DNA from: VXRJ01 sp964636705
Lineage (GTDB): Bacteria > Acidobacteriota > Vicinamibacteria > Vicinamibacterales > UBA8438
Reading direction: 5' to 3'
NCBI GenBank assembly: GCA_964636705.1
Contig: CAZWUJ010000019.1
Span: forward strand, 8,033 to 72,032
DNA: 64,000 nucleotides
Below are positions 40,759 through 48,944 of this stretch, in pieces. The stretch's first letter is position 1, and every line of letters starts with the position of its first letter. The translations under genes were made by a program, and so were the position numbers. The notes beneath the pieces are model-generated. The model ran no database searches, had not been told where the DNA came from, and saw nothing but the letters and a program-made list of their open reading frames with translations.

Positions 40759-41792
40759 ACATCGAAGCCCGGGCGGGCGGGGGCGGCGCCGGCGGGCTCC
40801 TCGATCTGCGGGCTCCGGCCGACAGGGCCGCGGATGTCACCGCGGAGCCCGTCAGTCAACTCAGCTCAAAGCACCTGCTGAGTATCGCCGACCTGAGCCG
40901 CGAGGAATTGCTGCTCATTCTCGATTCCGCGGAGGCGATGAAGGAGGTCGGCACACGCCGCATCAAGAAGGTGCCGGCATTGCGCGGCGTCGCCGTCGTC
41001 AACCTGTTTCTCGAGCCCAGCACGCGAACCCGCATGTCGTTCGAGATCGCGGAGAAGCGCTTGAGCGCGGACACGGTGAACATTTCCGGAGGCGCCTCCA
41101 GCCTACTAAAAGGAGAGACGCTGGCCGATACCGCACGCAACCTGCAGGCGATGGATCCGGCGATGATCGTGGTCCGCCACGGGGCGTCGGGCGCATGCCA
41201 CCTGCTTGCCGAGATGTGCGACGCGCGGGTCGTCAACGCGGGTGACGGCATGCACGAGCACCCGACGCAGGCACTCCTCGACGCGTTCACGATTCGCGAG
41301 CGGAAGGGACGCATTGAAGGATTGAGAGTAGCGATCATCGGCGACCTGCTGCATAGCAGGGTGCTCCGGTCGAACATCCTCGCGCTCAAGGCGCTCGGCG
41401 CGGAGGTGCGCGTCTGCGGCCCAAGGACGCTGATGCTGCCTCACGCCGAACGGTTCGGAGTCACTGCCACGACCTCTGTCGACGAGGCGGTGGAGGACGC
41501 GGACGTGGTCATGCTGCTGCGCGTGCAGCTTGAGAGAATGCGAGGCCATTTCTTCCCGTCGCTGCGCGAGTACTTCGAGCTGTTCGGGATGACGGTGGCG
41601 CGGCTCGCGCGGGCAAAGCCGGACGTCGTCGTGATGCATCCCGGACCGATGAACCGCGGCGTCGAGATAGCCTCCGAAGTGGCGGACGGACCTTTCTCGG
41701 TGATCCTCGACCAGGTAGCGAACGGCGTCGCCGTAAGGATGGCGATCCTCTACCTGCTGGCCGGCACCGGAACGGCGGAGGGAGACGCGTGA
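40755..41792 (+). CDS. pyrB: Aspartate carbamoyltransferase catalytic subunit PyrB
   Basis: A 345-residue transcarbamoylase. The carbamoyl-phosphate motif is LEPSTRTRMSFE. MDPAMIVVRHGASGACHLL and GDGMHEHPTQALLDAFT follow, and the aspartate-binding part is present around MLLRVQLERMR and VVMHPGPMNRGVEI. It condenses carbamoyl phosphate and aspartate in UMP synthesis. The first 35 residues are a Gly/Ala-rich extension with no counterpart in standard PyrB (about 310 residues), although the ATG overlapping the pyrR stop fits the local coupling pattern. pyrC overlaps its end by four bases. No pyrI is seen, as usual when pyrB-pyrC are paired. Confidence 0.94.
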   Translation: MNIEARAGGGGAGGLLDLRAPADRAADVTAEPVSQLSSKHLLSIADLSREELLLILDSAEAMKEVGTRRIKKVPALRGVAVVNLFLEPSTRTRMSFEIAEKRLSADTVNISGGASSLLKGETLADTARNLQAMDPAMIVVRHGASGACHLLAEMCDARVVNAGDGMHEHPTQALLDAFTIRERKGRIEGLRVAIIGDLLHSRVLRSNILALKALGAEVRVCGPRTLMLPHAERFGVTATTSVDEAVEDADVVMLLRVQLERMRGHFFPSLREYFELFGMTVARLARAKPDVVVMHPGPMNRGVEIASEVADGPFSVILDQVANGVAVRMAILYLLAGTGTAEGDA

Positions 41793-43135
41793 TCCTTCCG
41801 ACGACGCCGTGCGACGGCGCGATCCTCCTGAAAGGGGGACACGTCGTCGATCCTTCCCAGGGAATCGACGGCGCCACCGACATCCTCATCGCGGACGGCG
41901 TCATCGCCGCCATCGGCGCGGATCTGCTTCCGGTCGAGGATGCCACGCTCGTCGAGGTGCCGCCAGGCCTGGTCGTCTGCCCCGGCTTCATTGACATGCA
42001 TGTTCACCTGCGGGAGCCGGGTCAGACGCACAAGGAGACAGTAGCGACGGGCGCCGCTTCAGCCGCGGCGGGTGGCTTCACCGCGGTTGCCTGCATGCCG
42101 AACACGGATCCGGTGAACGATCACGCCGGCATTACCGAGGAGATCCTCCGCAAGGCGCGCGAGGCGAACCTGGCCCGCGTCTATCCGATAGGGGCCGTCT
42201 CGCTCGGCTCCGCCGGCGAGCAGATGACGGAGGTGGCGTCCCTGCGCCGCGCCGGCTGCGTCGGCATCAGCGACGACGGGCATCCGATCGCCAGCGCCCT
42301 GATGATGCGGCGCGCGCTGGAATACGCAGCCATGGTGGGACTGCCGGTAATCAACCACTGCGAGGATCCGACGCTGGCGGACGGTTGTTGCGTGCACGAG
42401 GGATTCCGCGCCGCGCAACTCGGATTGCGGGGCCAGCCGGCGGAGACGGAATCCATCATGGTGGCCCGCGACGTCAGCCTGAGCGGCCTGACCGGCGGCC
42501 GCTACCACGTTGCGCACATGAGCGCCGCCGCGTCGCTGCGCGCCGTCCGCGACGGGAAGAACCGCGACGTGCCGGTTACGTGCGAGGTCACGCCGCACCA
42601 CTTCATCCTGACCGACGAGGATCTCCGGTACGACACGAACTACAAGATGAACCCGCCGTTGCGCGCTGCTGCCGACCGCGATGCGATGCTCGCCGGCCTC
42701 GCCGACGGGACGATCGACGCGATTGCCACCGATCATGCGCCGCACCATGCCGACGAGAAGGCGCGCGAATTCGACGAGGCGCCCTTCGGCATCATCGGCC
42801 TGGAAACCGCGTTGTCGCTTACGCTGGACCGGCTGGTGCACCGTGGCATCGTTCCCCTCGGCCGACTGGTGGAGCTGTACGCCGGCAACCCCGCGCGCAT
42901 TCTGGGAATCCCGGGTGGAACCCTGGCCGTAGGATCGGCTGCCGACCTCACGGTCCTGGCTCCCGACACCGAGATCGAGGTTGCCGCCGACACGTTTCGC
43001 TCCAAGGCGCGCAACACGCCGTTCGACGGCTGGCGCTTGCGGGGCGCCGTCGCCGCCACCGTGGTGGGTGGACGGGTCGTCTACGCGAACGACGCCGCGC
43101 CGGGCGCCGCCGCATTCGCATGGCCGGCGCGGTGA
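41789..43135 (+). CDS. pyrC: Dihydroorotase PyrC
   Basis: A 448-residue amidohydrolase of the long class I type. Metal ligands appear in FIDMHVHLREPGQTHKE, the loop GFTAVACMPNTDPV is typical, further His ligands lie in VINHCEDP and YHVAHMSAAASL, and the catalytic Asp is in AIATDHAPHHADEK. It cyclises carbamoyl aspartate to dihydroorotate. A GTG start overlaps the pyrB stop by four bases. The normal length and full set of ligands indicate an active enzyme rather than a PyrC-like pseudo-subunit. The TIGR02757 gene overlaps its end. Confidence 0.95.
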   Translation: MILPTTPCDGAILLKGGHVVDPSQGIDGATDILIADGVIAAIGADLLPVEDATLVEVPPGLVVCPGFIDMHVHLREPGQTHKETVATGAASAAAGGFTAVACMPNTDPVNDHAGITEEILRKAREANLARVYPIGAVSLGSAGEQMTEVASLRRAGCVGISDDGHPIASALMMRRALEYAAMVGLPVINHCEDPTLADGCCVHEGFRAAQLGLRGQPAETESIMVARDVSLSGLTGGRYHVAHMSAAASLRAVRDGKNRDVPVTCEVTPHHFILTDEDLRYDTNYKMNPPLRAAADRDAMLAGLADGTIDAIATDHAPHHADEKAREFDEAPFGIIGLETALSLTLDRLVHRGIVPLGRLVELYAGNPARILGIPGGTLAVGSAADLTVLAPDTEIEVAADTFRSKARNTPFDGWRLRGAVAATVVGGRVVYANDAAPGAAAFAWPAR

Positions 43136-44076
43136 CGCGCGCGCCCAGCCGTTCCCGCCCGACCCTCCGGCCGCTGCCGCGGGACGTGCGGCTGGTGCTC
43201 GACCGGCTCTACCGTCAGTTCGACCGCCGTGCAGACATCGCCGACCCGATCCATCACGTGCGCCGGTATAGCGACCCGGCCGACCTGGAGGTGGCGGGCT
43301 TCTGCGCAGCCGCACTCGCGTTCGGCCGCGTAGCGAGCGTGTTGCGGTCGGTGGAAGCCCTGCTGGCGGCGATGGGGCCATCACCCGGCCGGTTCGTGCG
43401 CCGGTTCGATCCGTCGCGTGACGTGGCGGCCATCGTCGGTATCACGCATCGCTGGGCGCGCGGCGCCGATCTCGCTGCGCTTCTCTGGACCCTCCGGCGG
43501 ATGATCGAGTCGCACGGATCGCTAGAGGCGTACTTTCTTGCGGGGCACGACCCGAAGGCGGAAGACGTGGCCAGCGCGATCGAGCGCTTCTCCGAGGGAG
43601 CGCTCGCTACGGACGGCATCCAGGATGTCTACCGCGCTTGCGATCGCAGTGGTCATCCCCCGGGTGTCGCCTATTTCTTCCCCCGCCCGTCGAAAGGGAG
43701 TGCCTGCAAGCGCTTCAATCTCTATCTCCGCTGGATGGTCCGGCGCGACGGACTCGACGTAGGTGCGTGGCGTGGTATCCGCGCGGCGCAGTTGATCGTC
43801 CCTCTCGACGTGCACATCACCCGGGTGGGACAGTGTCTCGGCCTCACCCGGTACCGGAGTCCGGGGCTGCCGATGGCCCGCGAAATAACCGCATCGCTTC
43901 GCCGCCTCGATCCCGACGACCCGGTGAAGTACGACTTCGCGCTGTGCCATGTCGGCATGCTGGACCGGTGCGGCTTCAGGGAGCCGCGCGGAAACGCGGA
44001 CTGTCCGCTGAGCGACTGGTGCCGGCCACGGCGGCGTAGACCGTGGCGGTTTCCCGCACCATCCGGTCGGCGGTGA
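43120..44076 (+). CDS. TIGR02757 family protein (DUF2400)
   Basis: About 318 residues from ATG 43120 (GTG 43132, giving the usual four-base overlap with pyrC, is equally possible). The conserved segments IADPIHHVRRYSDPADLEVAGF, FGRVASVLRSVEALLAAMG, VAYFFPRPSKGSACKRFNLYLRWMVR (parts quoted), DVHITRVGQCLGLT and VKYDFALCHVGM are diagnostic of this uncharacterised, probably helical family with distant similarity to HhH-GPD proteins. The C-terminus carries two cysteines in DCPLSDWC. The function is unknown. Its last 101 bases overlap the end of a convergent glycosyltransferase gene, which is uncommon. Confidence 0.85.
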   Translation: MAGAVTRAPSRSRPTLRPLPRDVRLVLDRLYRQFDRRADIADPIHHVRRYSDPADLEVAGFCAAALAFGRVASVLRSVEALLAAMGPSPGRFVRRFDPSRDVAAIVGITHRWARGADLAALLWTLRRMIESHGSLEAYFLAGHDPKAEDVASAIERFSEGALATDGIQDVYRACDRSGHPPGVAYFFPRPSKGSACKRFNLYLRWMVRRDGLDVGAWRGIRAAQLIVPLDVHITRVGQCLGLTRYRSPGLPMAREITASLRRLDPDDPVKYDFALCHVGMLDRCGFREPRGNADCPLSDWCRPRRRRPWRFPAPSGRR

Positions 44077-45163
44077 ATCTCTCACGCGCCCGTCGTTGCC
44101 CCGCCTCGCCGTACGACTGCCGCGCGTAGCCGTCGAGCAGCATCCGCTTCATGGCCTGCGCGAGCGCCGCCGGGTCGCGGACCGGGACGAGAAGGCCGGT
44201 CTCTCCGTCCACGACGCTCTCGGGAATCCCGCCGGCGCGCGTCCCGACGACCGGCAACCCCGCAGACATCGCATCGAGCACCGACGTTCCGAGGCCCTCG
44301 GTTATGGAGCTCATCACGAACAGGTCAAGCCCGCGCAGCAGGGAGGGAATGTCGTTGCGGAACCCGGTCAGGATGACGTGCGCCTCCAGGTGGTGCCGGC
44401 GAATCTGCCGCTCCAGCTCGTCGCGCAGCTCGCCCTCGCCCGCGATCAGGACGCGAACGTCCGGCACGTCGCGTACCAGGAGAGCGACCGCGTCCACGAG
44501 ATCGAGCTGTCCCTTGTGCGGCGCGAGGGCCGCCACGTTGCCGACGACCGGGCATCCGGCCGGCAACCGGAAGGCATGATGAACGTCAAGGGGTGGCGCG
44601 GCTGCGATGCGCTCCGCGTCTACGCCCTCGTATACGACGACGGTTCGTTCGCGGTGAACACCGCCGCGGAGGAGTATCGTCCGGATCGCCTCCGACGCGC
44701 AGATGAACTGGTCCACCTGCTGGTATTTCCACCGGGAAAACGCGTTTCGCCGCACCGGGAAGTCGACCCGTCGCGACGCCAGCAGCGCGGTCAGACCGCG
44801 CTGGCGGATGCTGCCGGTTGCCGCTTCCCGCTCGCGAACTGCCGATGCCCGGCCGCGGGCGATCGACATCGCGAGCGCCCCGGCCGCTACCGCGTGGGCG
44901 TCGTGAGCATGGATCACGTCGGGCTGGATCTCGCGCAGCAAACCGGCGAGTCTCCATCCGGCGCGCAGATCCATCTCCGTCCGCAGCGCCACCGGGAACA
45001 GATCGCTCAGACCGGCGGCTCGCGCGCGCTTGGTGAGCGCTCCTTCCGGCCGAGCCGCCAGCACCGCCCGATGGCCAAGCTGGCGCAGCCCCAGAACCGT
45101 CAGCAGTACCTGCTGCTGTCCGCCCCGCCAGGACCGGGCCGTATCGAGGTGGAGGGAGACCAT
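43976..45163 (-). CDS. Glycosyltransferase family 4 (GT-B)
   Basis: A 395-residue GT-B enzyme. The N-terminal domain starts VSLHLDTARSWRGGQQQVL and includes PDVIHAHDAHAVAAG. The C-terminal domain has VVGNVAALAPHKGQLDLVDA, VILTGFRNDIPSLLRGLD and the sugar-nucleotide motif SSITEGLGTSVLDAMSAGLPVVGTRAGGIPE with the E-x7-E pattern. Such enzymes add sugars to envelope glycans or lipids. The donor and acceptor are unknown. ATG 45163 overlaps the pyrE stop by one base (TGATG), so it is coupled to pyrE. Longer in-frame reading upstream runs antisense to nothing useful and through pyrE, and was rejected. Its end overlaps the convergent TIGR02757 gene by 101 bases. Confidence 0.88.
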   Translation of the reverse strand: MVSLHLDTARSWRGGQQQVLLTVLGLRQLGHRAVLAARPEGALTKRARAAGLSDLFPVALRTEMDLRAGWRLAGLLREIQPDVIHAHDAHAVAAGALAMSIARGRASAVREREAATGSIRQRGLTALLASRRVDFPVRRNAFSRWKYQQVDQFICASEAIRTILLRGGVHRERTVVVYEGVDAERIAAAPPLDVHHAFRLPAGCPVVGNVAALAPHKGQLDLVDAVALLVRDVPDVRVLIAGEGELRDELERQIRRHHLEAHVILTGFRNDIPSLLRGLDLFVMSSITEGLGTSVLDAMSAGLPVVGTRAGGIPESVVDGETGLLVPVRDPAALAQAMKRMLLDGYARQSYGEAGQRRARERFTADRMVRETATVYAAVAGTSRSADSPRFRAAP

Positions 45164-45744
45164 CAGGCCGGCGCGCGGGGTCGGGAACCAGGCTTGACGG
45201 CAGGCTCGCCGGCGGCGCACTGCGGGCAACGGGACGGCTCCAGCACGGGGAAGGCAACCGTGGCGAGGGCGTGGAACGGCACGTCGAATCCGGCCATCGA
45301 GCCGCTGCGGTCGATGATGGCGGCCGCCCCCACGACGGCGGCCCCCGCCGCACGCGCCACGTCGATCGTCTCGCGCGTCGAGCCCCCCGTCGTGACGACG
45401 TCCTCCACCACCAGGACCCGCTCTCCCGGGGCGAGCGCGAATCCGCGCCGCAGGGTCAATGCGCCGTCCTGCCGCTCGGCGAAGATGGCGCGGACGCCCA
45501 GCGCGCGCGCCACCTCCTGGCCGATGACGACGCCTCCAAGCGCCGGCGACAGCACTACCGAAGGCGCGAGTTCCCCGACCTCCGCGGCGAGCGCGCTTCC
45601 GATCGCCTGCGCCTGCGCCGGGTGCTGGAGCACCAGCGCGCACTGCAGATAGCCGGGGCTGTGAAGGCCGGAAGTGAGTTCATAGTGTCCCTCGAGGAGG
45701 GCTCCCGCCTCGCGAAATCGTTGGAGCACCTCGCTTGGCAGCAT
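45163..45744 (-). CDS. pyrE: Orotate phosphoribosyltransferase PyrE
   Basis: A 193-residue PRTase. The PRPP-binding signature is VLVVEDVVTTGGSTRETIDVAR, preceded by LSPALGGVVIGQEVARALG and by the opening HYELTSGLHSPGYLQCALV. PyrE makes orotidine monophosphate from orotate and PRPP, the step after PyrD/PyrK. A C-terminal tail with two cysteines in RCPQCAAG is a slight oddity. The ATG has no Shine-Dalgarno sequence and lies ten bases after a TATACT box shared with the divergent glycosyltransferase, suggesting leaderless translation. No PyrR hairpin is present here, so its control differs from that of pyrR-pyrB-pyrC. Confidence 0.93.
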   Translation of the reverse strand: MLPSEVLQRFREAGALLEGHYELTSGLHSPGYLQCALVLQHPAQAQAIGSALAAEVGELAPSVVLSPALGGVVIGQEVARALGVRAIFAERQDGALTLRRGFALAPGERVLVVEDVVTTGGSTRETIDVARAAGAAVVGAAAIIDRSGSMAGFDVPFHALATVAFPVLEPSRCPQCAAGEPAVKPGSRPRAPA

Positions 45745-45762
45745 GGGAACGGCAAGTATACT
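45735..45762 (+). promoter_or_regulatory. Promoter TTGGCA-N16-TATACT with palindromic shared -10 (AGTATACT)
   Basis: On the plus strand TTGGCA (45735-45740) and TATACT (45757-45762) form a good sigma-70 promoter, with the glycosyltransferase ATG 11 bases further on. The palindrome AGTATACT (45755-45762) gives an identical TATACT on the minus strand, ten bases from the pyrE ATG. One -10 region thus appears to serve both genes, each without a leader. Confidence 0.6.
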
Positions 45763-45773
45763 GACGCGCGCCG

Positions 45774-46535
45774 ATGCCCTGCCTGTCGGTCGTCATCATT
45801 ACCCGGGACGAGGCGGCCAACATCCGGGACGCCCTTCAATCGGTTGCCTGGGCGGACGAGCGCGTCGTCGTCGATTCCGGCAGCACGGACGAGACGGTCC
45901 GCATCGCGCGCGAAGCGGGAGCCCGCGTCGAAACGCACCCCTGGGAAGGCTACGCGGCGCAGAAGAACCATGCCACCGCGCTCGCCGCCAACGACTGGAT
46001 ACTGTCGCTGGACGCCGACGAGCGGGTCACGCCGGCGCTCGCCGACGAGATCCGCGGACTGCTGGTTTCCGACCCGCCCATGCACGGCTACCGGATCCCG
46101 CGCGTCACCCGCTACCTGGGGCGCTGGATCCGGAGCACGGACTGGTACCCGGACCCGCAGCTCCGCCTCTACGATCGCCGCCGCGCGCGCTGGAAGGATG
46201 TGCTCGTCCACGAATCGGTGACCCTGGACGGCGCCCCGGGCTGGTTGCGGGGCGAGCTGGAACACCACCCGTACCGCGACATCGCCCACCACTTGGAGAC
46301 GATGGACCGGTACACCACGCTCGCCGCGGAGCAGATGCGGCGGGACGGCCGCCGCGCCGCGGTTGCCGATCTCGCGCTGCAGGCGCCCGCCGCGTTTCTC
46401 CGCAACTACTTCCTTCGCGCCGGCGTGCGCGACGGGGTCACGGGCCTTGTCGTTTCGATCCTGAACAGCTACTACGTCTTTCTGAAGTTCGCGAAACTGT
46501 GGGAACTGCAGCAGCGGTGGCTGAACCGATCGTAG
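45774..46535 (+). CDS. Glycosyltransferase family 2 (LPS core-type)
   Basis: A 253-residue GT-A enzyme of the WaaE/KdtX-like group. The N-terminal LSVVIITRDEAANIRDAL and WADERVVVDSGSTDETV are typical. The DxD-like motif is LSLDADERVT, and QKNHATALAANDWIL and WKDVLVHESV match glucosyltransferases that extend the LPS inner core. The C-terminal third is helical (FLRNYFLRAGVRDG), perhaps membrane-associated. The acceptor is unknown. It is divergent from pyrE and shares its -10 region. No Shine-Dalgarno sequence is seen, and the ATG lies 11 bases after TATACT. Confidence 0.87.
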   Translation: MPCLSVVIITRDEAANIRDALQSVAWADERVVVDSGSTDETVRIAREAGARVETHPWEGYAAQKNHATALAANDWILSLDADERVTPALADEIRGLLVSDPPMHGYRIPRVTRYLGRWIRSTDWYPDPQLRLYDRRRARWKDVLVHESVTLDGAPGWLRGELEHHPYRDIAHHLETMDRYTTLAAEQMRRDGRRAAVADLALQAPAAFLRNYFLRAGVRDGVTGLVVSILNSYYVFLKFAKLWELQQRWLNRS

Positions 46536-46544
46536 GCCGGCGGG

Positions 46545-47339
46545 ATGCGGACGCTCAGGCTCACCCTGTCGTACGACGGAACCGACTACGTAGGTTGGCA
46601 GCGGCAGGCGGGGGGACGATCGATTCAGGGGGAGCTCGAGCGCGCCCTCGCTGAGATCGAGGGACAATCGGTAGCGGTGTACGGCGCCGGCCGCACGGAC
46701 GCCGGTGTCCATGCGCTCGGCCAGGTGGTGAGCGTCCGGCTCGCGCATCGGATTGAGGCCGCGACGCTGACTCGGGCCCTCAACGCGAAGCTGCCGCTCG
46801 ACATCCGCGTGGCGCATGCAGCCGAGGCCACGGATCAATTCCATGCCCGCTTCGGCGCGAAACAGAAGACCTACCGGTACCAGATCGAAACCGGCGAGGT
46901 TGCCGATCCCTTCCTGCGCCGTTACGCCTGGCGCGTCACCGATCCCCTCGACATCGCCGCCATGCGCGACGGCGCGGCGCCGCTTGCCGGGGAACATGAC
47001 TTCGCGGCGTTCCAGGCGGCAGGCGCCGGCGCAGGGTCGACGGTCCGGACCATCCATACCCTGACCGTTGAACCGCTCGGACCGAGGTCGTTTCTCGACA
47101 CGCCCGGACTGACCATCACGGTGACGGGTGATGGCTTCCTCCGCCACATGGTGCGGATCATCGCAGGCACGCTAATCGACATTGGATCCGGGCGCCGGGC
47201 GGCTGCCGACGCGGCGGATGTTCTTGCGTCGCGCGATCGAACCCGGGCGGGTCCCACAGCGCCGCCTCACGGGTTGTTCCTCGTATCCGTCGACTATGCC
47301 GGCGGCTCCCCGGCAGAAACCGGCGGGATGCCGATTTGA
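46545..47339 (+). CDS. truA: tRNA pseudouridine(38-40) synthase TruA
   Basis: A 264-residue pseudouridine synthase. The catalytic aspartate lies in GAGRTDAGVHALGQV. The opening LRLTLSYDGTDYVGWQRQ, the KTYRYQIETGEV strand, HDFAAFQAAGA and the end FLRHMVRIIAGTLIDIGSGR are diagnostic. TruA isomerises uridines 38-40 in the anticodon stem-loop of many tRNAs. It lies nine bases after the glycosyltransferase and 17 before uppS. The length is normal. No unusual features were seen. Confidence 0.95.
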   Translation: MRTLRLTLSYDGTDYVGWQRQAGGRSIQGELERALAEIEGQSVAVYGAGRTDAGVHALGQVVSVRLAHRIEAATLTRALNAKLPLDIRVAHAAEATDQFHARFGAKQKTYRYQIETGEVADPFLRRYAWRVTDPLDIAAMRDGAAPLAGEHDFAAFQAAGAGAGSTVRTIHTLTVEPLGPRSFLDTPGLTITVTGDGFLRHMVRIIAGTLIDIGSGRRAAADAADVLASRDRTRAGPTAPPHGLFLVSVDYAGGSPAETGGMPI

Positions 47340-47340
47340 T

Positions 47341-47346
47341 TATCAT
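47341..47346 (+). promoter_or_regulatory. Candidate -10 box (TATCAT) for leaderless uppS
   Basis: TATCAT ends ten bases before the uppS ATG in the short gap after truA, with no Shine-Dalgarno sequence between. No -35 was recognised. Confidence 0.4.
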
Positions 47347-47356
47347 TAGCGGCACG

Positions 47357-48145
47357 ATGAGTCGCGAGGACGTTGTTGCCTGGGTTCGCAGAGGGTCTGC
47401 TGAAGCCCGCCATGCGGAGTTGATCGACTTCGGACGCTTGCCGGCGCACGTAGCCGTGATAATGGACGGCAACGGCCGGTGGGCGGCGCAGCGTGGCTTG
47501 CCGAGGGTCGAGGGACATCTCGCGGGGATCGAGGCGGTACGGGAGACGGTGGAGTTGTCCGCGCGCCTTGGCCTGAAAGCGCTGACGCTCTACGCCTTCT
47601 CGGTCGAGAACTGGAAGCGTCCACCCTCGGAGGTGACGGCGCTGATGGGTCTGCTGAAGCGGTACCTCCGCCTGGAACTCGCGACCCTGATGGACAACAA
47701 CATTCGTTTCCGCTTGATCGGCAGCCGGGCCGAGTTGTCCCTCGATGTCTGCGACGAGCTCGACTCCGCGCAGGAACAGACCAGCGGGAATACGGGACTC
47801 GTCTTCAACATCGCCCTCAACTACGGCGGCCGCGCGGAGATCGTGAGGGCGGCGCGGCGCGCCATCCATGCCGGGCTCGATCCGGAGGAACTCGACGAAG
47901 CACGCTTCGCGGGCTTGCTCTACACGGCGGGGCAGCCCGATCCGGACCTTCTGATTCGAACGAGTGGCGAAATGCGGGTCAGCAATTTCCTTCTGTGGCA
48001 GATCGCCTACACCGAGATCTGGGTGACCGATACGTACTGGCCGGACTTCCGCGCGCGCCACTTCCTGGAAGCGCTTCTCGACTATCAGAGGCGCAGCCGG
48101 CGGTACGGCGGAGTCACGGAAGAACTGGCGGCGGTCGGCCAGTAG
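47357..48145 (+). CDS. uppS: Undecaprenyl diphosphate synthase UppS
   Basis: A 262-residue cis-prenyltransferase. The catalytic MDGNGRWAAQRGLPRVEGH motif, LTLYAFSVENWKRP, the LIGSRAEL segment, NIALNYGGRAEIVRA and the C-terminal LIRTSGEMRVSNFLLWQ with WPDF are all present. UppS makes the C55 lipid carrier for peptidoglycan and O-antigen. An N-terminal extension of about 30 residues precedes the core. ATG 47357 is chosen over an upstream codon because a TATCAT box lies ten bases before it. It leads the run uppS-cdsA-dxr-rseP, a conserved gene order. Confidence 0.95.
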   Translation: MSREDVVAWVRRGSAEARHAELIDFGRLPAHVAVIMDGNGRWAAQRGLPRVEGHLAGIEAVRETVELSARLGLKALTLYAFSVENWKRPPSEVTALMGLLKRYLRLELATLMDNNIRFRLIGSRAELSLDVCDELDSAQEQTSGNTGLVFNIALNYGGRAEIVRAARRAIHAGLDPEELDEARFAGLLYTAGQPDPDLLIRTSGEMRVSNFLLWQIAYTEIWVTDTYWPDFRARHFLEALLDYQRRSRRYGGVTEELAAVGQ

Positions 48146-48154
48146 CCCGCCACC

Positions 48155-48937
48155 GTGACCCGACTCCTCAGCGCCGCCGCGCTGGTGTCGATCCTCCTCG
48201 GCGTCATCTGGTTCCTGCCGCCCGCCGCCACGGTCGCATTGGCGGGGATCTTCCTGGTGCTTGCGTTCATCGAGTACGCGCGACTCGCCCGCTCGGCGGG
48301 AGTCGTTTTCAACCCCGTTCCGAGCGGCGCGGCGACCGCCGCGACGGCGGCGGCAGTCGGCCTTGCGCCGGCCGCGTTACCCCTCGTGGCGATGACAGGC
48401 GGGCTGGTCATCGCGCTGACCGCTCTGGCCGACCGACGCCGGGAGGGTGCGTTGGCAGCGGTCGGCGCGGCCGGATTCGCCGTCCTGTATCTCGGCCTGC
48501 CGCTCGGCGCCTTGGCCGCGACGTTCCTCGAAGCGGGGCGCGAGACGCTGTTGCTGCTGCTGGCGACCGTCGCCGCCAGCGATACCGCGCAATACTACGG
48601 TGGCCGCACGCTGGGCCGGCGCCCGCTCGCGCCGGCGGTGAGTCCGAAGAAGACGGTGGAAGGCGCGGTTTGCGGCGTTCTGGCGGGGGCGGCGGTTCTC
48701 GCCGTCGCCGGGGCCTGGTGGATGCCGGACCTGCCTCCGGCGCCGCGCGCGGCCCTCGGCGCGACACTCGCCCTGCTCGGCATCGCTGGCGACCTCTTCG
48801 AGTCGCACCTCAAGCGGGCGTCCGGCGTGAAGGACGCCTCCGGATTGATTCCGGGCCATGGAGGCGTCCTCGACCGGATCGATGCGTTGCTGTTCGCGGC
48901 GCCGGTCTACTATGGCCTTGTTGTCGGCGCCGGGTGA
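48155..48937 (+). CDS. cdsA: Phosphatidate cytidylyltransferase CdsA
   Basis: A 260-residue integral membrane enzyme with about six to eight hydrophobic helices. The cytidylyltransferase signature is GDLFESHLKRASGVKDASGL followed by IPGHGGVLDRIDALLF, and SPKKTVEGAVCGVLAGAAVL precedes it. CdsA makes CDP-diacylglycerol from phosphatidate and CTP, the branch point of phospholipid synthesis. The GTG start lies nine bases after uppS, and dxr starts seven bases after its stop. The N-terminal helices are rich in Ala and Val, as in neighbours from GC-rich genomes. Confidence 0.93.
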   Translation: MTRLLSAAALVSILLGVIWFLPPAATVALAGIFLVLAFIEYARLARSAGVVFNPVPSGAATAATAAAVGLAPAALPLVAMTGGLVIALTALADRRREGALAAVGAAGFAVLYLGLPLGALAATFLEAGRETLLLLLATVAASDTAQYYGGRTLGRRPLAPAVSPKKTVEGAVCGVLAGAAVLAVAGAWWMPDLPPAPRAALGATLALLGIAGDLFESHLKRASGVKDASGLIPGHGGVLDRIDALLFAAPVYYGLVVGAG

Positions 48938-48944
48938 CGCGTCA

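Noticed and set aside
43976..45643. A 555-codon minus-strand frame including the glycosyltransferase
   Set aside because: The first 160 codons overlap pyrE in another frame and are low-complexity Arg/Gly. The glycosyltransferase begins at ATG 45163.
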